This document shows positions 34,013-43,029 of a stretch of DNA of 46,863 nt, in pieces. Below the pieces are notes generated by a model, which saw only the letters and a list, made by a program, of their open reading frames with translations, was not told the origin of the DNA and did not search any database. Made by a program: the position numbers and the translations under genes. Each line of letters starts with the position of its first letter. Position 1 is the stretch's first letter. The stretch comes from Clostridium sp. AF27-2AA. Lineage in GTDB: Bacteria > Bacillota > Clostridia > Lachnospirales > Lachnospiraceae. The stretch is taken from positions 514-47,376 of the forward strand of contig NZ_QUFI01000023.1 of the NCBI RefSeq assembly GCF_003478505.1, read 5' to 3'.

Positions 34013-34774
34013 ATGACAGAAAAACAGATTTTAAGACATGGATTAAACGGCAATCAGTTAAAGCTGATTGCCGTTGTCAGTATGCTGTGCGATCATGCGG
34101 CGATCCGTCTTCTGGCTTACGGCCTGATCCCGGCACTGTATGCGGTGGGGGAGGATGCACTGGCGGAGCGGTGGAACCAGGTATTCTGGATTCTGCGGTC
34201 TGCGGGGCGTATGGCGTTTCCGATTTATGTGTTCCTGCTGACAGAAGGATTCTGTCACACCAGAGACCGCAGCCGATATGCGCTGCGCCTTGGTGTATTT
34301 GCTTTCATTTCGGAAATTCCCTTTGATTTACTTGTTTACGGAAAAATATGGAATACACACAGCCAGAATATATTTTTCACACTGTTTCTCGGTGTGCTTA
34401 TGCTGACTGCGGTGGACTGGATTGGCAGGAATACCGATGCAGCCCTGGCACAGTACCGGCAGATGGCAGTGATTGTGGCAGCGGCACTTCTGGCCTGGTT
34501 TTTGCGGACTGACTATGACGCGGCCGGTATTATGCTGATCGCGGTGCTGTTCTGGTTTCGCCTGACACCGGATACAGCGTGTCTGGCGGGCTTTGTCCTA
34601 ATGGCGGCAGCAGAGTTCCGGCCGATTTATATTCCGGGACTTGCAGTGGCGTTTTTTCTGATCCGTTGTTACAACGGAACCCGGGGAACCTGGAACGGGA
34701 AATGGTTTTTCTATCTGGTGTATCCGCTGCATCTGCTTGTGCTCTACGGAATTTCAAAGATGGTGTTCGGATAA
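34013..34774 (+). CDS. TraX-family integral membrane protein
   Basis: The 253-residue protein has about seven hydrophobic segments and the TraX family features LKLIAVVSMLCDHAA, RSAGRMAFPIYVFLLTEGF and FAFISEIPFDL, with a closing FFYLVYPLHLLVLYGI. The F-plasmid founder acetylates pilin, and chromosomal homologues are presumed acyltransferases acting at the membrane. No conjugation gene is nearby. It begins 6 bp after metG, so it is co-transcribed. The substrate is unknown. Confidence 0.85.
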   Translation: MTEKQILRHGLNGNQLKLIAVVSMLCDHAAIRLLAYGLIPALYAVGEDALAERWNQVFWILRSAGRMAFPIYVFLLTEGFCHTRDRSRYALRLGVFAFISEIPFDLLVYGKIWNTHSQNIFFTLFLGVLMLTAVDWIGRNTDAALAQYRQMAVIVAAALLAWFLRTDYDAAGIMLIAVLFWFRLTPDTACLAGFVLMAAAEFRPIYIPGLAVAFFLIRCYNGTRGTWNGKWFFYLVYPLHLLVLYGISKMVFG

Positions 34775-34844
34775 CTGTCAAAGCAGATGCAGCCCGGTGC
34801 GGAAATGAGTCGGGACACATTCTTTTTCAGAAGAGGAGAATATA

Positions 34845-35615
34845 ATGATTTTTGATACCCATGCCCATTACGATGATGAGGCATTTAATGAGGACCGGGA
34901 TGCGGTCTTAAGGAGTCTTGCGGAACACGGCATTGAGGCCGTGGTAAACGTGGGTGCCAGCATCCAGACAACGAAAAATACACTGGAACTGATGAAAAAG
35001 TATCCGTTCGTATACGGTGCAGTTGGTGTGCATCCAAGCGAGACGGCAGAACTGAATGACCATCTCTTTGACTGGCTGCGCCATGTTTCGGAAGAGGAAA
35101 AGGTGGTAGCGATTGGTGAGATTGGCCTGGATTACCATTGGGATGAGCCGGAGCCGGAGCTTCAGAAAGCGTGGTTCGTGCGTCAGCTGGGACTGGCCCG
35201 GGAGAAGAAACTTCCGGTCATCATTCACAGCCGTGACGCGGCGAAAGATACCCTGGATATCATGAAGGCAGAAAAGGCAGGGGAGATTGGCGGTGTAATT
35301 CACTGTTTCTCTTATAGTCTGGAGATGGCAAAAGAGTATCTGAACATGGGATTTTATCTGGGAATCGGCGGGGTGCTGACTTTTAATAACGCAAAAAAGT
35401 TAAAAGAGGTGGTTGCTTATATGCCCCTTGACCGGATTGTGTTAGAGACTGACTGCCCGTATCTTTCCCCGGTACCGAACCGCGGAAAGCGCAATTCCTC
35501 GCTGAATCTGCCCTATGTGGTGGAAGAAATCAGCAGGATCAAAAACGTGTCGGTAGAGCAGATTATTGAGATAACGAATCGGAATGCGAAACAGATGTAT
35601 CGGCTTTCATTGTAA
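34845..35615 (+). CDS. tatD: TatD-family metal-dependent hydrolase
   Basis: The 256-residue TIM-barrel hydrolase is probably a 3'-5' DNA exonuclease/deoxyribonuclease. Metal-binding motifs visible are DTHAHYDDEAF at the N-terminus, GEIGLDYHW, IIHSRDA, IHCFSYS and ETDCPYLSPVP. AGGAG lies 8 nt before the start. In Bacillus the homologue yabD likewise follows metS; here the TraX-like gene separates them. Confidence 0.94.
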   Translation: MIFDTHAHYDDEAFNEDRDAVLRSLAEHGIEAVVNVGASIQTTKNTLELMKKYPFVYGAVGVHPSETAELNDHLFDWLRHVSEEEKVVAIGEIGLDYHWDEPEPELQKAWFVRQLGLAREKKLPVIIHSRDAAKDTLDIMKAEKAGEIGGVIHCFSYSLEMAKEYLNMGFYLGIGGVLTFNNAKKLKEVVAYMPLDRIVLETDCPYLSPVPNRGKRNSSLNLPYVVEEISRIKNVSVEQIIEITNRNAKQMYRLSL

Positions 35616-35681
35616 TCGAAAAAATTGTATGATAAGATAAGATGAAATACAAGTGAACAGCCGAAACAGGAGAATTATAGA

Positions 35682-36554
35682 ATGAGAGAAAAACTTGGCA
35701 ACCCGAAGAATACCATCGAGGTGATCCAGAAATACCAGTTTGCTTTCCAGAAGAAGTTCGGACAGAACTTTCTGATCGATCCCCATGTACTGGACAAGAT
35801 CATTGGGGCAGCAGGCGTGACAAAAGAGGATATGGTGCTGGAGATCGGCCCGGGTATTGGAACCATGACCCAGTATCTGGCTGAGGCAGCCAGAGAAGTG
35901 GTTGCGGTAGAAATCGACAACAACCTGATCCCGATTCTGAAAGAGACCCTGGCAGAATATGACAATGTCACTGTGATCAACGAGGATATCTTGAAGGTTG
36001 ACATAAAAAAGCTGGCAGAGGAACACAATGGCGGACGCCCCATCAAGGTTGTAGCAAACCTGCCATATTACATTACCACACCGATCATTATGGGACTGTT
36101 TGAAAGCAATGTGCCGATTGACAACATTACGGTTATGGTGCAGAAAGAAGTGGCAGACCGCATGCAGGTGGGACCGGGATCCAAGGATTACGGCGCGTTG
36201 TCTCTGGCGGTGCAGTATTATGCTGAGCCGTATATTGTGGCAAACGTTCCGCCGAACTGCTTTATTCCGCGTCCGAATGTAGGATCCGCGGTCATTCGTC
36301 TGACCCGTCACAAAGAGATGCCGGTTCAGGTGGCAGATCCGAAGCTGATGTTCCGCCTCATCCGCGCTTCCTTCAACCAGCGCAGAAAGACTCTGCAGAA
36401 TGGACTGAACAATGCGCCGGATGTTTCCTTTACCAAGGAGCAGATCGTGGCAGCCATTGAAAGCCTGGGCGTACCAGCCACCATCCGCGGTGAGGCACTG
36501 GATTTACAGCAGTTTGCGCAGCTGGCGAATTATTTTACGGAAAACTGTAAATAG
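35682..36554 (+). CDS. rsmA: 16S rRNA (adenine(1518)/(1519)-N6)-dimethyltransferase
   Basis: RsmA (KsgA) dimethylates two adjacent adenines near the 3' end of 16S rRNA. The 290-residue protein has KKFGQNFLIDPHVL, SAM motif EIGPGIGTMTQYLA and the catalytic NLPYYITTPI. In many Firmicutes rnmV (ribonuclease M5) lies between tatD and this gene; here only 66 bp separate them and rnmV is absent. AGGAGA lies before the start. Confidence 0.96.
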   Translation: MREKLGNPKNTIEVIQKYQFAFQKKFGQNFLIDPHVLDKIIGAAGVTKEDMVLEIGPGIGTMTQYLAEAAREVVAVEIDNNLIPILKETLAEYDNVTVINEDILKVDIKKLAEEHNGGRPIKVVANLPYYITTPIIMGLFESNVPIDNITVMVQKEVADRMQVGPGSKDYGALSLAVQYYAEPYIVANVPPNCFIPRPNVGSAVIRLTRHKEMPVQVADPKLMFRLIRASFNQRRKTLQNGLNNAPDVSFTKEQIVAAIESLGVPATIRGEALDLQQFAQLANYFTENCK

Positions 36555-36568
36555 CATGGACATAGCTC

Positions 36569-36597
36569 TTGTCCCTTTCGCATATATTAATTATGTA
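36569..36597 (+). promoter_or_regulatory. Possible promoter before the DUF6128-like gene
   Basis: TTGTCC (36569-36574) and TATGTA (36592-36597) are 17 bp apart. The boxes are moderate matches only. Confidence 0.4.
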
Positions 36598-36644
36598 TTT
36601 TGGGAGTTTTATGAAGTACATCAATTGCGGAGGGGATGAGAGCT

Positions 36645-37979
36645 ATGTCTGATTATCGGAGACTGATTTCGTACATATATGCCTATGAGGGCGGGGAAAA
36701 GGGGAAAAACATCGGCTTTGCCAAGATTGATATGCGTGGCCTGCAGTGCCGCATTCAGGTGAATGTCAAGAAAGTGTATGTGGGCAGCAGCGATGTGGGG
36801 GTGTATCTGCTTCATTCCGGCGGCGAACTTCTGCTTGGCCGGATCTTTATCCGCAGCGGTGCGGGGGAATACCGCACTCAGGTGCAGTCAGAGAATGTAG
36901 ATGGTTCTGGACTTTGCATGGAGGACTGCTATGGACTCACCATTCATGATGTGGAAAATGCATGGCAGAGCTACACCACCATTTGGGAAGATGCGGTGGC
37001 GCAGACTGCGGAGATTCAGCTGGCGGAAGTGACGGCAGAAAATCTGAGAAAGCAGAAGGAAGAGCAGGAGCGAAAGGAAAAGGAACAGAAAGAGAGGGAA
37101 GCGCAGAAGCAGGCAGGTCTGGGACGAAATGAAGTACAACTTTCTGGAAAAGAAACTGTGCTGTCGGATTCTGAAGTACAGGTTCGGGCAGCGGAGCTTG
37201 AGGGAATGACAGAGAACGGCGAAGCAGCAGAACCGGACTCAGAGCCGCTACCAGAGCCAGTTCCAGAACCAGTTCCAGAACCAGTCTCAGAATCGATTTC
37301 GAAACAGATTTCGAAACACATTCCGAAGTCAGACTTAGAGTCGGTTATGCAGGAAACTGCGCAGGAGTTTCCGATTTCTGCAGAGATTGAGCGAGAGCTG
37401 GAGGCGGAGGAGCAGAAGCTTGAGACGATAGCGCCATGGGGAGAAGAACATGAAAGCTCTGATAAAGGAGGAATAGAATCTGGGATGCAGCAGGCAACTC
37501 TGCGCTCCCAGATGCAGTCTCAACAGGACCCAGAAGAGCAGCGGACTCAGCCTCAGGGCCCGGAAGATACGGCCCGTCTCGCGGAACTGGACCGGGAGGA
37601 AAACGAGGAACTGGCCGACACGAACATCTGGAAGAAAATGAGTGATCAGTACACCAAAGTTCTGGCTTTTGACTATGACAATGGCTGCGAGATCCTGTCT
37701 ATCAAACCGCAGGACATCGGCCTTCTGCCCAGGGAAATCTGGACCTACGGCAACAACAGCTTCCTTCTTCACGGCTATTATAATTACCGGCATCTGATTC
37801 TGGCAAAGCTTCTGGATCCGCAGCAGCCGCCACGCTATCTCCTCGGCGTTCCGGGCCATTATTTCAGCAATGAAAAGTATATGGCTTCCATGTTCGGTTT
37901 TCCGCATTTTGTGCTGGCCAGGAAGCAGCCCCAGGGCGATGGAAGATTTGGGTACTGGTATACGGATATCCGGCTGTAA
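36645..37979 (+). CDS. DUF6128-like protein with long acidic linker
   Basis: The 444-residue protein has no signal or membrane segment. Residues about 1-115 form a globular beta-rich domain (FAKIDMRGLQCRIQVNVK, YLLHSGGELLLGRIFIRSG). A charged coiled-coil-like segment (about 120-160) and a disordered acidic region with PEPVPEPVPEPVSE-type repeats follow. The last 120 residues form a second domain (ILSIKPQDIGLLPREIW, YLLGVPGHYFSNEKYMASMFGFPHF). I recall this layout as DUF6128 from Lachnospiraceae; function is unknown. ATG 36645 sits 9 nt after GGAGGGG (36629-36635); an ATG at 36636 abuts that site and is less likely. Confidence 0.72.
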   Translation: MSDYRRLISYIYAYEGGEKGKNIGFAKIDMRGLQCRIQVNVKKVYVGSSDVGVYLLHSGGELLLGRIFIRSGAGEYRTQVQSENVDGSGLCMEDCYGLTIHDVENAWQSYTTIWEDAVAQTAEIQLAEVTAENLRKQKEEQERKEKEQKEREAQKQAGLGRNEVQLSGKETVLSDSEVQVRAAELEGMTENGEAAEPDSEPLPEPVPEPVPEPVSESISKQISKHIPKSDLESVMQETAQEFPISAEIERELEAEEQKLETIAPWGEEHESSDKGGIESGMQQATLRSQMQSQQDPEEQRTQPQGPEDTARLAELDREENEELADTNIWKKMSDQYTKVLAFDYDNGCEILSIKPQDIGLLPREIWTYGNNSFLLHGYYNYRHLILAKLLDPQQPPRYLLGVPGHYFSNEKYMASMFGFPHFVLARKQPQGDGRFGYWYTDIRL

Positions 37980-38071
37980 CGATTGTCTCTTTCATAATAG
38001 AAGATTTTCCGCTATACTGGTAGCAGAAAATATCTGGGTGCATGAATGTGGAACCCGGAAAGGAATGGATT

Positions 38072-38656
38072 GTGGCAGAAGAAAAGGTAACAAAAGAGAA
38101 TCAGATAATAGAAGCATCAGAAATAAAACAGGTATCATCCGCATCGCCGGAGGACATTCGCTATATGAAGGAAGCCATCCGCCAGGCAAAAAAGGCAGCA
38201 GCCCTGGGTGATGTCCCCATCGGCTGTGTCATCGTCTATCAGGACAAGATCATCGGTCGCGGCTACAACCGCCGCATGGCAGACAAGACGGTGCTGGCGC
38301 ATGCGGAGATCATCGCCATGCGGAAAGCCTGCAAAAAGATGGGCGACTGGCGCCTGGAGGACTGCACGATGTATGTGACTCTGGAGCCGTGTCCTATGTG
38401 CGCAGGAGCCATTGTGCAGGCACGGATTCCCAGAGTGGTCATCGGCTGCATGAATCCCAAAGCGGGCTGCGCCGGTTCGGTGCTGGACATGCTTCACGAA
38501 GAAGGCTTCAACCACCAGGTACAGACCGACATCAACGTGTGCCAGGAGGAATGTTCCGGTATGCTGTCTCGGTTTTTTAAGGATCTTCGCAAAAAACGGG
38601 CAGAGTTAAAGGCCCAGAAGCAGTTGCAGGATGCAGATCCGGAGAAAGCGGAATAG
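38072..38656 (+). CDS. tadA: tRNA-specific adenosine deaminase
   Basis: TadA deaminates A34 of tRNA-Arg(ACG) to inosine. The 194-residue protein has the zinc-deaminase motifs HAEIIAM (catalytic glutamate) and PCPMC. I favour the GTG at 38072 because AAAGGA (38059-38064) is 7 nt upstream; an in-frame ATG at 38042 lacks a good site and would add 10 residues. The N-terminus (about 20 residues) and C-terminal lysine-rich tail exceed the core family. SRP RNA follows, as in Bacillus tadA-scr. Confidence 0.93.
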   Translation: MAEEKVTKENQIIEASEIKQVSSASPEDIRYMKEAIRQAKKAAALGDVPIGCVIVYQDKIIGRGYNRRMADKTVLAHAEIIAMRKACKKMGDWRLEDCTMYVTLEPCPMCAGAIVQARIPRVVIGCMNPKAGCAGSVLDMLHEEGFNHQVQTDINVCQEECSGMLSRFFKDLRKKRAELKAQKQLQDADPEKAE

Positions 38657-38698
38657 CATCATGTTTTCGGAAAAGGAACTGGAAAATTCCGGCCAGCC

Positions 38699-38728
38699 TT
38701 GACAAAACCCTGCTTCCTGGGGTATACT
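38699..38728 (+). promoter_or_regulatory. Promoter of the SRP RNA gene
   Basis: A perfect TTGACA (38699-38704) is followed after 18 bp by TATACT (38723-38728). Transcription should begin near 38735. Confidence 0.8.
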
Positions 38729-38735
38729 AAACAGG

Positions 38736-39052
38736 CATTTGCGGGAGAACGCGCAGGTGCGCACAAGAACAAGTCAAAAAGCTTCCGCGCAGCCGGGGAG
38801 ATAGCGGTGCCCTGTATCTGCAATCCGCTCCAGCAGAGGTGATATCCCGCCTCGGATGCGATCTTGCAGGGCTGCCCCTGGTAAGCGGCGTTGACGTTTG
38901 GGTCTTGCGCAACAGAACCTCATGAACCGTGTCAGGGCAGGAATGCAGCAGCACTAAGTGAGTCATTCTGTGTGCCGCAAGGAAGCCTGGACCGAGCTGG
39001 CTGCCAGGGTAACGCCTGTGAGCCGTATACAAAGCGGGGTGCGCGGATTTAA
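38736..39052 (+). ncRNA. ffs: Signal recognition particle RNA (large, Gram-positive type)
   Basis: The helix 8 core that binds Ffh is exact: GTCAGG-GCA-GGAA-TGC-AGCAGC at 38931-38952, with the GGAA tetraloop at 38940-38943. Long-range pairing of CCGCGCA (near 38787) with TGCGCGG (near 39040) makes helix 5, and the 5' part GGGAGAACGCGCAGGTGC is consistent with an Alu domain. The length of about 300 nt fits the Bacillus/Clostridium class. Ends are approximate. The order tadA, SRP RNA and then dnaX (after an inserted gene) follows Bacillus. Confidence 0.9.
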
Positions 39053-39063
39053 AAAGAATAGTT

Positions 39064-39115
39064 TAGCAGGAGTATGATAGGCTTTAGCCATTCATGATAC
39101 TCCTGCTATTTTTTT
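39064..39115 (+). terminator. Terminator of the SRP RNA
   Basis: TAGCAGGAGTAT (39064-39075) pairs with ATACTCCTGCTA (39097-39108), followed by seven T. It separates the RNA gene from the phosphofructokinase operon. Confidence 0.92.
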
Positions 39116-39148
39116 GTTAATGCCAGTTTCGTTTTCGCAATAAAACCA

Positions 39149-39178
39149 TGGACAAACGAGAAACCAGTGTATTATAAT
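39149..39178 (+). promoter_or_regulatory. Promoter of the phosphofructokinase-dnaX operon
   Basis: TGGACA (39149-39154) and a perfect TATAAT (39173-39178) are 18 bp apart, about 60 bp before the start codon. Confidence 0.72.
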
Positions 39179-39241
39179 GAAGCAGAATGGGGAAATTTTC
39201 CCTATGTCTACTAAAAGTAAAGAAAGAAGGGTGTGTCTTCA

Positions 39242-40318
39242 ATGAGAATTGGAATGCTGACCAGCGGCGGCGACTGCCAGAGCTTAAACGCAACCATGCG
39301 CGGCGTAGCCAAAGCGCTGTATAAGATGTTTGAAGATGTAGAGATCATTGGTTTTGAAGATGGATATAAAGGCCTGATGTACGCAGATTACCAGATTATG
39401 AAACCTTCGGATTTTTCCGGAATCCTGACAAAGGGCGGAACCATCCTCGGAACTTCAAGACAGCCATTCAAGCTGATGCGTGTTCCGGACGAGAATGGTC
39501 TGGACAAGGTAGAGGCCATGAAGCACACATACCGGAAATTAAAACTGGAATGTCTGGTGGTGCTGGGCGGAAACGGAAGCCAGAAAACGGCCAATCTCCT
39601 GCGGGAGGAGGGGCTGAACGTGGTATCCCTTCCTAAGACAATCGATAATGACCTCTGGGGAACCGATGTGACCTTCGGATTCCAGAGTGCCATCAATGTA
39701 GCAGCTAATGCCATTGACTGCATTCATACAACCGCGGCATCCCATGGCCGGGTTTTCATTGTAGAGGTTATGGGCCATAAGGTTGGCTGGCTGACGCTCT
39801 ATGCCGGAATTGCAGGCGGGGCAGATATCATCCTGCTTCCGGAGATTCCATACGACATCGATGTTATTGTTGCAGCCTTAAAGGAACGCAGCAGACAGGG
39901 CAAGCGGTTCTCCATTCTGGCGGTTGCGGAAGGCGCAATTTCCAAAGAGGATGCGGCTTTAAGCAAAAAAGAGTTAAAAGAAAAGAAAAAGAATCAGGTG
40001 GTATATCCGTCTGTAGCTTATGCCCTTGGCGCCCAGATCACGGAGAAGACCGGACAGGAAGTCCGCGTTACCGTTCCGGGCCACACGCAGAGAGGCGGAG
40101 AGCCATGTCCATATGACCGGGTGCTTTCCACCCGTCTTGGCGCGGCGGCAGCCAAACTGATTCAGGAAAAGAAATACGGTTACATGGTAGCAGTAAAGAA
40201 TAACGAGATCACTGAGGTCCCGTTAGAAGAGGTTGCCGGAAAGTTAAAGACGGTAGACCCGAACTGCTCTATGATTCAGGAAGCCAAGATGATCGGAATC
40301 AGCTTTGGCAACGAATAA
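39242..40318 (+). CDS. 6-phosphofructokinase family protein (donor uncertain)
   Basis: The 358-residue enzyme phosphorylates fructose 6-phosphate. It shows LTSGGDCQSLN (7-16), GGNGSQ (109-114), PKTIDND (131-137), VEVMGHKVGWL and PGHTQRGG. The lysine K132 in PKTIDND is typical of PPi-using or mixed enzymes, whereas the glycine at 112 favours ATP. The usual Mg-binding aspartate of GGDG is asparagine (N111). So ATP or PPi use cannot be settled. ATG 39242 is chosen over GTG 39233 since AGAAGG (39225-39230) is better spaced. It is inserted between the SRP RNA and dnaX, neighbours in Bacillus. Confidence 0.9.
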   Translation: MRIGMLTSGGDCQSLNATMRGVAKALYKMFEDVEIIGFEDGYKGLMYADYQIMKPSDFSGILTKGGTILGTSRQPFKLMRVPDENGLDKVEAMKHTYRKLKLECLVVLGGNGSQKTANLLREEGLNVVSLPKTIDNDLWGTDVTFGFQSAINVAANAIDCIHTTAASHGRVFIVEVMGHKVGWLTLYAGIAGGADIILLPEIPYDIDVIVAALKERSRQGKRFSILAVAEGAISKEDAALSKKELKEKKKNQVVYPSVAYALGAQITEKTGQEVRVTVPGHTQRGGEPCPYDRVLSTRLGAAAAKLIQEKKYGYMVAVKNNEITEVPLEEVAGKLKTVDPNCSMIQEAKMIGISFGNE

Positions 40319-40363
40319 CGGCAATCCTGTATACAGACTGCCGGCAGCAAGGAGTTAAGAACT

Positions 40364-41983
40364 ATGTCATATACTGCACTGTACCGTAAATGGCGTCCGG
40401 CACAGTTTGATGATGTTAAGGGTCAGGATCATATCGTGCAGACCCTGAAGAATCAGATTACCAGCGGGCGTATTGGTCATGCCTATCTGTTCTGCGGAAC
40501 CCGTGGAACCGGTAAGACCACCATTGCGAAGATCTTTGCCAAGGCGGTTAACTGCGAGCACCCGGTAGATGGAAGCCCCTGCAATGAATGCGCGGCCTGC
40601 AAAGCCATCGCGTCGGGAAGTTCCATGAACGTGATAGAGATTGATGCAGCATCCAACAATGGTGTTGAGAATATTCGTGAGATTCGCGAACAGGTTCAGT
40701 ATCCGCCTACCGAGGGCGCGTACCGGGTCTATATCATCGATGAGGTTCATATGCTTTCTACCGGCGCCTTCAATGCGCTGTTAAAGACACTGGAGGAGCC
40801 GCCGTCTTACGTGATCTTCATTCTGGCGACCACGGAAGTCCACAAGATCCCGGTTACGGTGCTCTCCCGGTGCCAGCGCTATGATTTCCGGCGCATCACC
40901 ATCGACACCATCGCGGCCCGTCTGCGGGAACTGGCCGATGCAGAAAAAATCCAGGTAGAGGAAAAGGCCCTGCGCTATGTGGCCAAAGCCGCAGACGGCT
41001 CCATGCGAGACGCGTTAAGTCTTCTGGACCAGTGCGTGGCATTCCATTACGGCAGTCTGCTTACTTATGACAATGTGCTGGAGGTGCTCGGCGCGGTTGA
41101 TTCCGGTGTGTTCAGCGAGCTGCTTCGCACCGTGATCGCAAAAGACACGACCGCGTGCATGAAGAAGCTGGAAGAGATGGTTATTCAGGGCCGGGAGCTG
41201 GGACAGTTTGTCACAGACTTTATCTGGTATCTGAGGAATCTTCTGGTGTTAAAGACCGCGGATGACGCGGAAAATATGCTGGATATGTCGGAGGATAACT
41301 TAAAGCTCCTGCGGGAAGAGGCGGAGATGATAAACGGAGAAACGTTGATGCGATTCATCCGTATCTTTTCTGAACTTTCCAATCAGATCCGTTATGCCAG
41401 TCAGAAGCGTGTGCTCATTGAGCTGGCGCTGATCAAGCTGACCAAGCCGCAGATGGAACCCAATCTGGATTCTATTTTGCAGCGCCTGGACGAACTGGAG
41501 GACCGGATGGATGAAGGGGTTCCGGTGAATGTCGAGATGATGCAGCAGATGGCGGCCCAGATGGGAACGCAGGGAGCAGCTGGAACCATGATGCAGCCGG
41601 CTGCCGGGGCAGAAGCGGCGCAGGCTCCGCAGCAGGTAGCCATTCCCCAGGCACAGCTAGAAGATTTAAACCTCATCCGCCAGGACTGGGGGAAAATTAT
41701 CCGGGAACAGGGCGGATCTATCCGGCCAAGCTTTCGCGATACGGTGCTGGAACCCAGTGGCGACAGCTGCCTGTGTATTGTATTTTCTAACAGTGACAAC
41801 TATGCCATCGGAAGCCGTCCGACGGTTCTCGGGGCACTGGAGAAGTATGTGGAGGAGCAGTACGGCAAGACCATGTATTTTAAAGCGCGCATGCGCAACG
41901 CCGGAGAGCGTTTAAACACCATCTACGTCAGTGAAGAAGAACTGAAAAACGCGATCCATATGGATATTACCATTGAAGATTAG
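40364..41983 (+). CDS. dnaX: DNA polymerase III gamma/tau subunit
   Basis: DnaX is the ATPase motor of the clamp loader. The 539-residue protein has Walker A CGTRGTGKTT, a Cys4 zinc site of form CX8CX2CX2C (SPCNECAACK), YIIDEVHMLS, LLKTLEEPP and the arginine-finger region LSRCQRYDF. The C-terminal 170 residues include a Met/Ala/Gln-rich linker (about 395-430) and a tau-like tail. No convincing slippage site for a short form was seen. ebfC and recR follow, the usual trio. Confidence 0.95.
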   Translation: MSYTALYRKWRPAQFDDVKGQDHIVQTLKNQITSGRIGHAYLFCGTRGTGKTTIAKIFAKAVNCEHPVDGSPCNECAACKAIASGSSMNVIEIDAASNNGVENIREIREQVQYPPTEGAYRVYIIDEVHMLSTGAFNALLKTLEEPPSYVIFILATTEVHKIPVTVLSRCQRYDFRRITIDTIAARLRELADAEKIQVEEKALRYVAKAADGSMRDALSLLDQCVAFHYGSLLTYDNVLEVLGAVDSGVFSELLRTVIAKDTTACMKKLEEMVIQGRELGQFVTDFIWYLRNLLVLKTADDAENMLDMSEDNLKLLREEAEMINGETLMRFIRIFSELSNQIRYASQKRVLIELALIKLTKPQMEPNLDSILQRLDELEDRMDEGVPVNVEMMQQMAAQMGTQGAAGTMMQPAAGAEAAQAPQQVAIPQAQLEDLNLIRQDWGKIIREQGGSIRPSFRDTVLEPSGDSCLCIVFSNSDNYAIGSRPTVLGALEKYVEEQYGKTMYFKARMRNAGERLNTIYVSEEELKNAIHMDITIED

Positions 41984-42024
41984 TAAAACAATTCAGATAT
42001 AGAAAACAGGAGGAGTAATTGATC

Positions 42025-42378
42025 ATGGCAAAACGTGGAGGATTCCCGGGCGGTATGCCGGGCAATATGAATAACTTAATGAAACAGGCGCAGAGAATGC
42101 AGCGTCAGGTGGAAGAGACCACCAAGGAGCTGGAGGAGAAAGAGTACAGCGCGTCCGCAGGCGGCGGTGCAGTCACTGTAACGGTTTCCGGCAAGAAGGA
42201 AGTGCTTTCCGTGAAGCTTGCTGAGGAAGTTGTGGATCCGGATGACATCGAAATGCTTCAGGATCTTATTGTGGCAGCAACCAATGAGGCACTTCGCAAG
42301 ATGGAGGAAGAGTCTCAGGCAGCTATGTCAAAGCTGACTGGCGGCTTAGGCGGTCTGGGCGGAGGCTTCCCATTCTAA
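42025..42378 (+). CDS. ebfC: YbaB/EbfC nucleoid-associated protein
   Basis: The 117-residue DNA-binding protein shows the family core [34 protein letters not shown] and [15 protein letters not shown], with glycine-rich ends. It is thought to work with RecR or in nucleoid organisation. ATG 42025 has AGGAGG (42008-42013) upstream. The recR start comes 1 nt after its stop. Confidence 0.95.
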   Translation: MAKRGGFPGGMPGNMNNLMKQAQRMQRQVEETTKELEEKEYSASAGGGAVTVTVSGKKEVLSVKLAEEVVDPDDIEMLQDLIVAATNEALRKMEEESQAAMSKLTGGLGGLGGGFPF

Positions 42379-42379
42379 A

Positions 42380-42976
42380 ATGGATTATTACAGCAAACAG
42401 ATCACAACGCTGATCGAAGAATTATCAAAGCTTCCGGGTGTTGGAAGCAAATCAGCCCAGAGACTGGCGTTTCACATCATCAATATGCCGCAGGAGCAGG
42501 TGGCGAGCCTGGCGGGAGCTATTACACAGGCTAAAGCCAACATCCGCTACTGCAAGGAATGCTATACGCTGACGGATCAGGAGCTTTGCCCGATCTGCAG
42601 CAGCGACAAACGCGATCACAAGACCATTATGGTGGTGGAGAACACCAGAGATCTGGCTGCTTACGAAAAGACAGGGAAGTATGAAGGTGTGTACCATGTA
42701 CTGCACGGAGCAATTTCTCCGATGCTGGGTATAGGACCCAATGACATCAGGCTGAAGGAGCTGATGCAGCGTCTTCAGGGGGACATAAAAGAAGTGATCA
42801 TTGCCACAAACTCAAGTCTTGAGGGTGAGACCACGGCCATGTACATCAGCAAGCTGATCAAGCCCACGGGAATCCGCGTGAGCCGGATTGCAAGTGGCGT
42901 ACCGGTAGGCGGTGACCTGGAGTATATTGATGAAGTAACCCTGCTGCGGGCTCTGGAAGGGCGCGTAGAGCTGTAA
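42380..42976 (+). CDS. recR: Recombination mediator RecR
   Basis: RecR acts with RecO to load RecA on gapped DNA. The 198-residue protein has the N-terminal helix-hairpin-helix region [19 protein letters not shown], a zinc finger (C58, C61, C70, C73) and a Toprim domain ([30 protein letters not shown]). Its start lies 1 nt after the ebfC stop, so translation is coupled. Confidence 0.97.
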   Translation: MDYYSKQITTLIEELSKLPGVGSKSAQRLAFHIINMPQEQVASLAGAITQAKANIRYCKECYTLTDQELCPICSSDKRDHKTIMVVENTRDLAAYEKTGKYEGVYHVLHGAISPMLGIGPNDIRLKELMQRLQGDIKEVIIATNSSLEGETTAMYISKLIKPTGIRVSRIASGVPVGGDLEYIDEVTLLRALEGRVEL

Positions 42977-43029
42977 GTGTTTGTGCGGTGCATAAACTGC
43001 AGCCTGGAGGCAGGAAAGGAGTGCAGAAG

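Noticed and set aside
34013..34774. Conjugative element suggested by the TraX-like gene
   Set aside because: No relaxase, coupling protein, pilus, integrase or attachment repeats are found; TraX homologues are common on chromosomes.
37220..37310. Short tandem repeat as a possible CRISPR or phase-variable tract
   Set aside because: The repeats are degenerate PEPV codons inside an open frame, without spacers or homopolymer tracts.
40940..40975. Slippery A run in dnaX that might give a short gamma form
   Set aside because: The A6 run is not in the AAAAAAG context of the known site and no downstream stem or nearby stop in the shifted frame was convincing.
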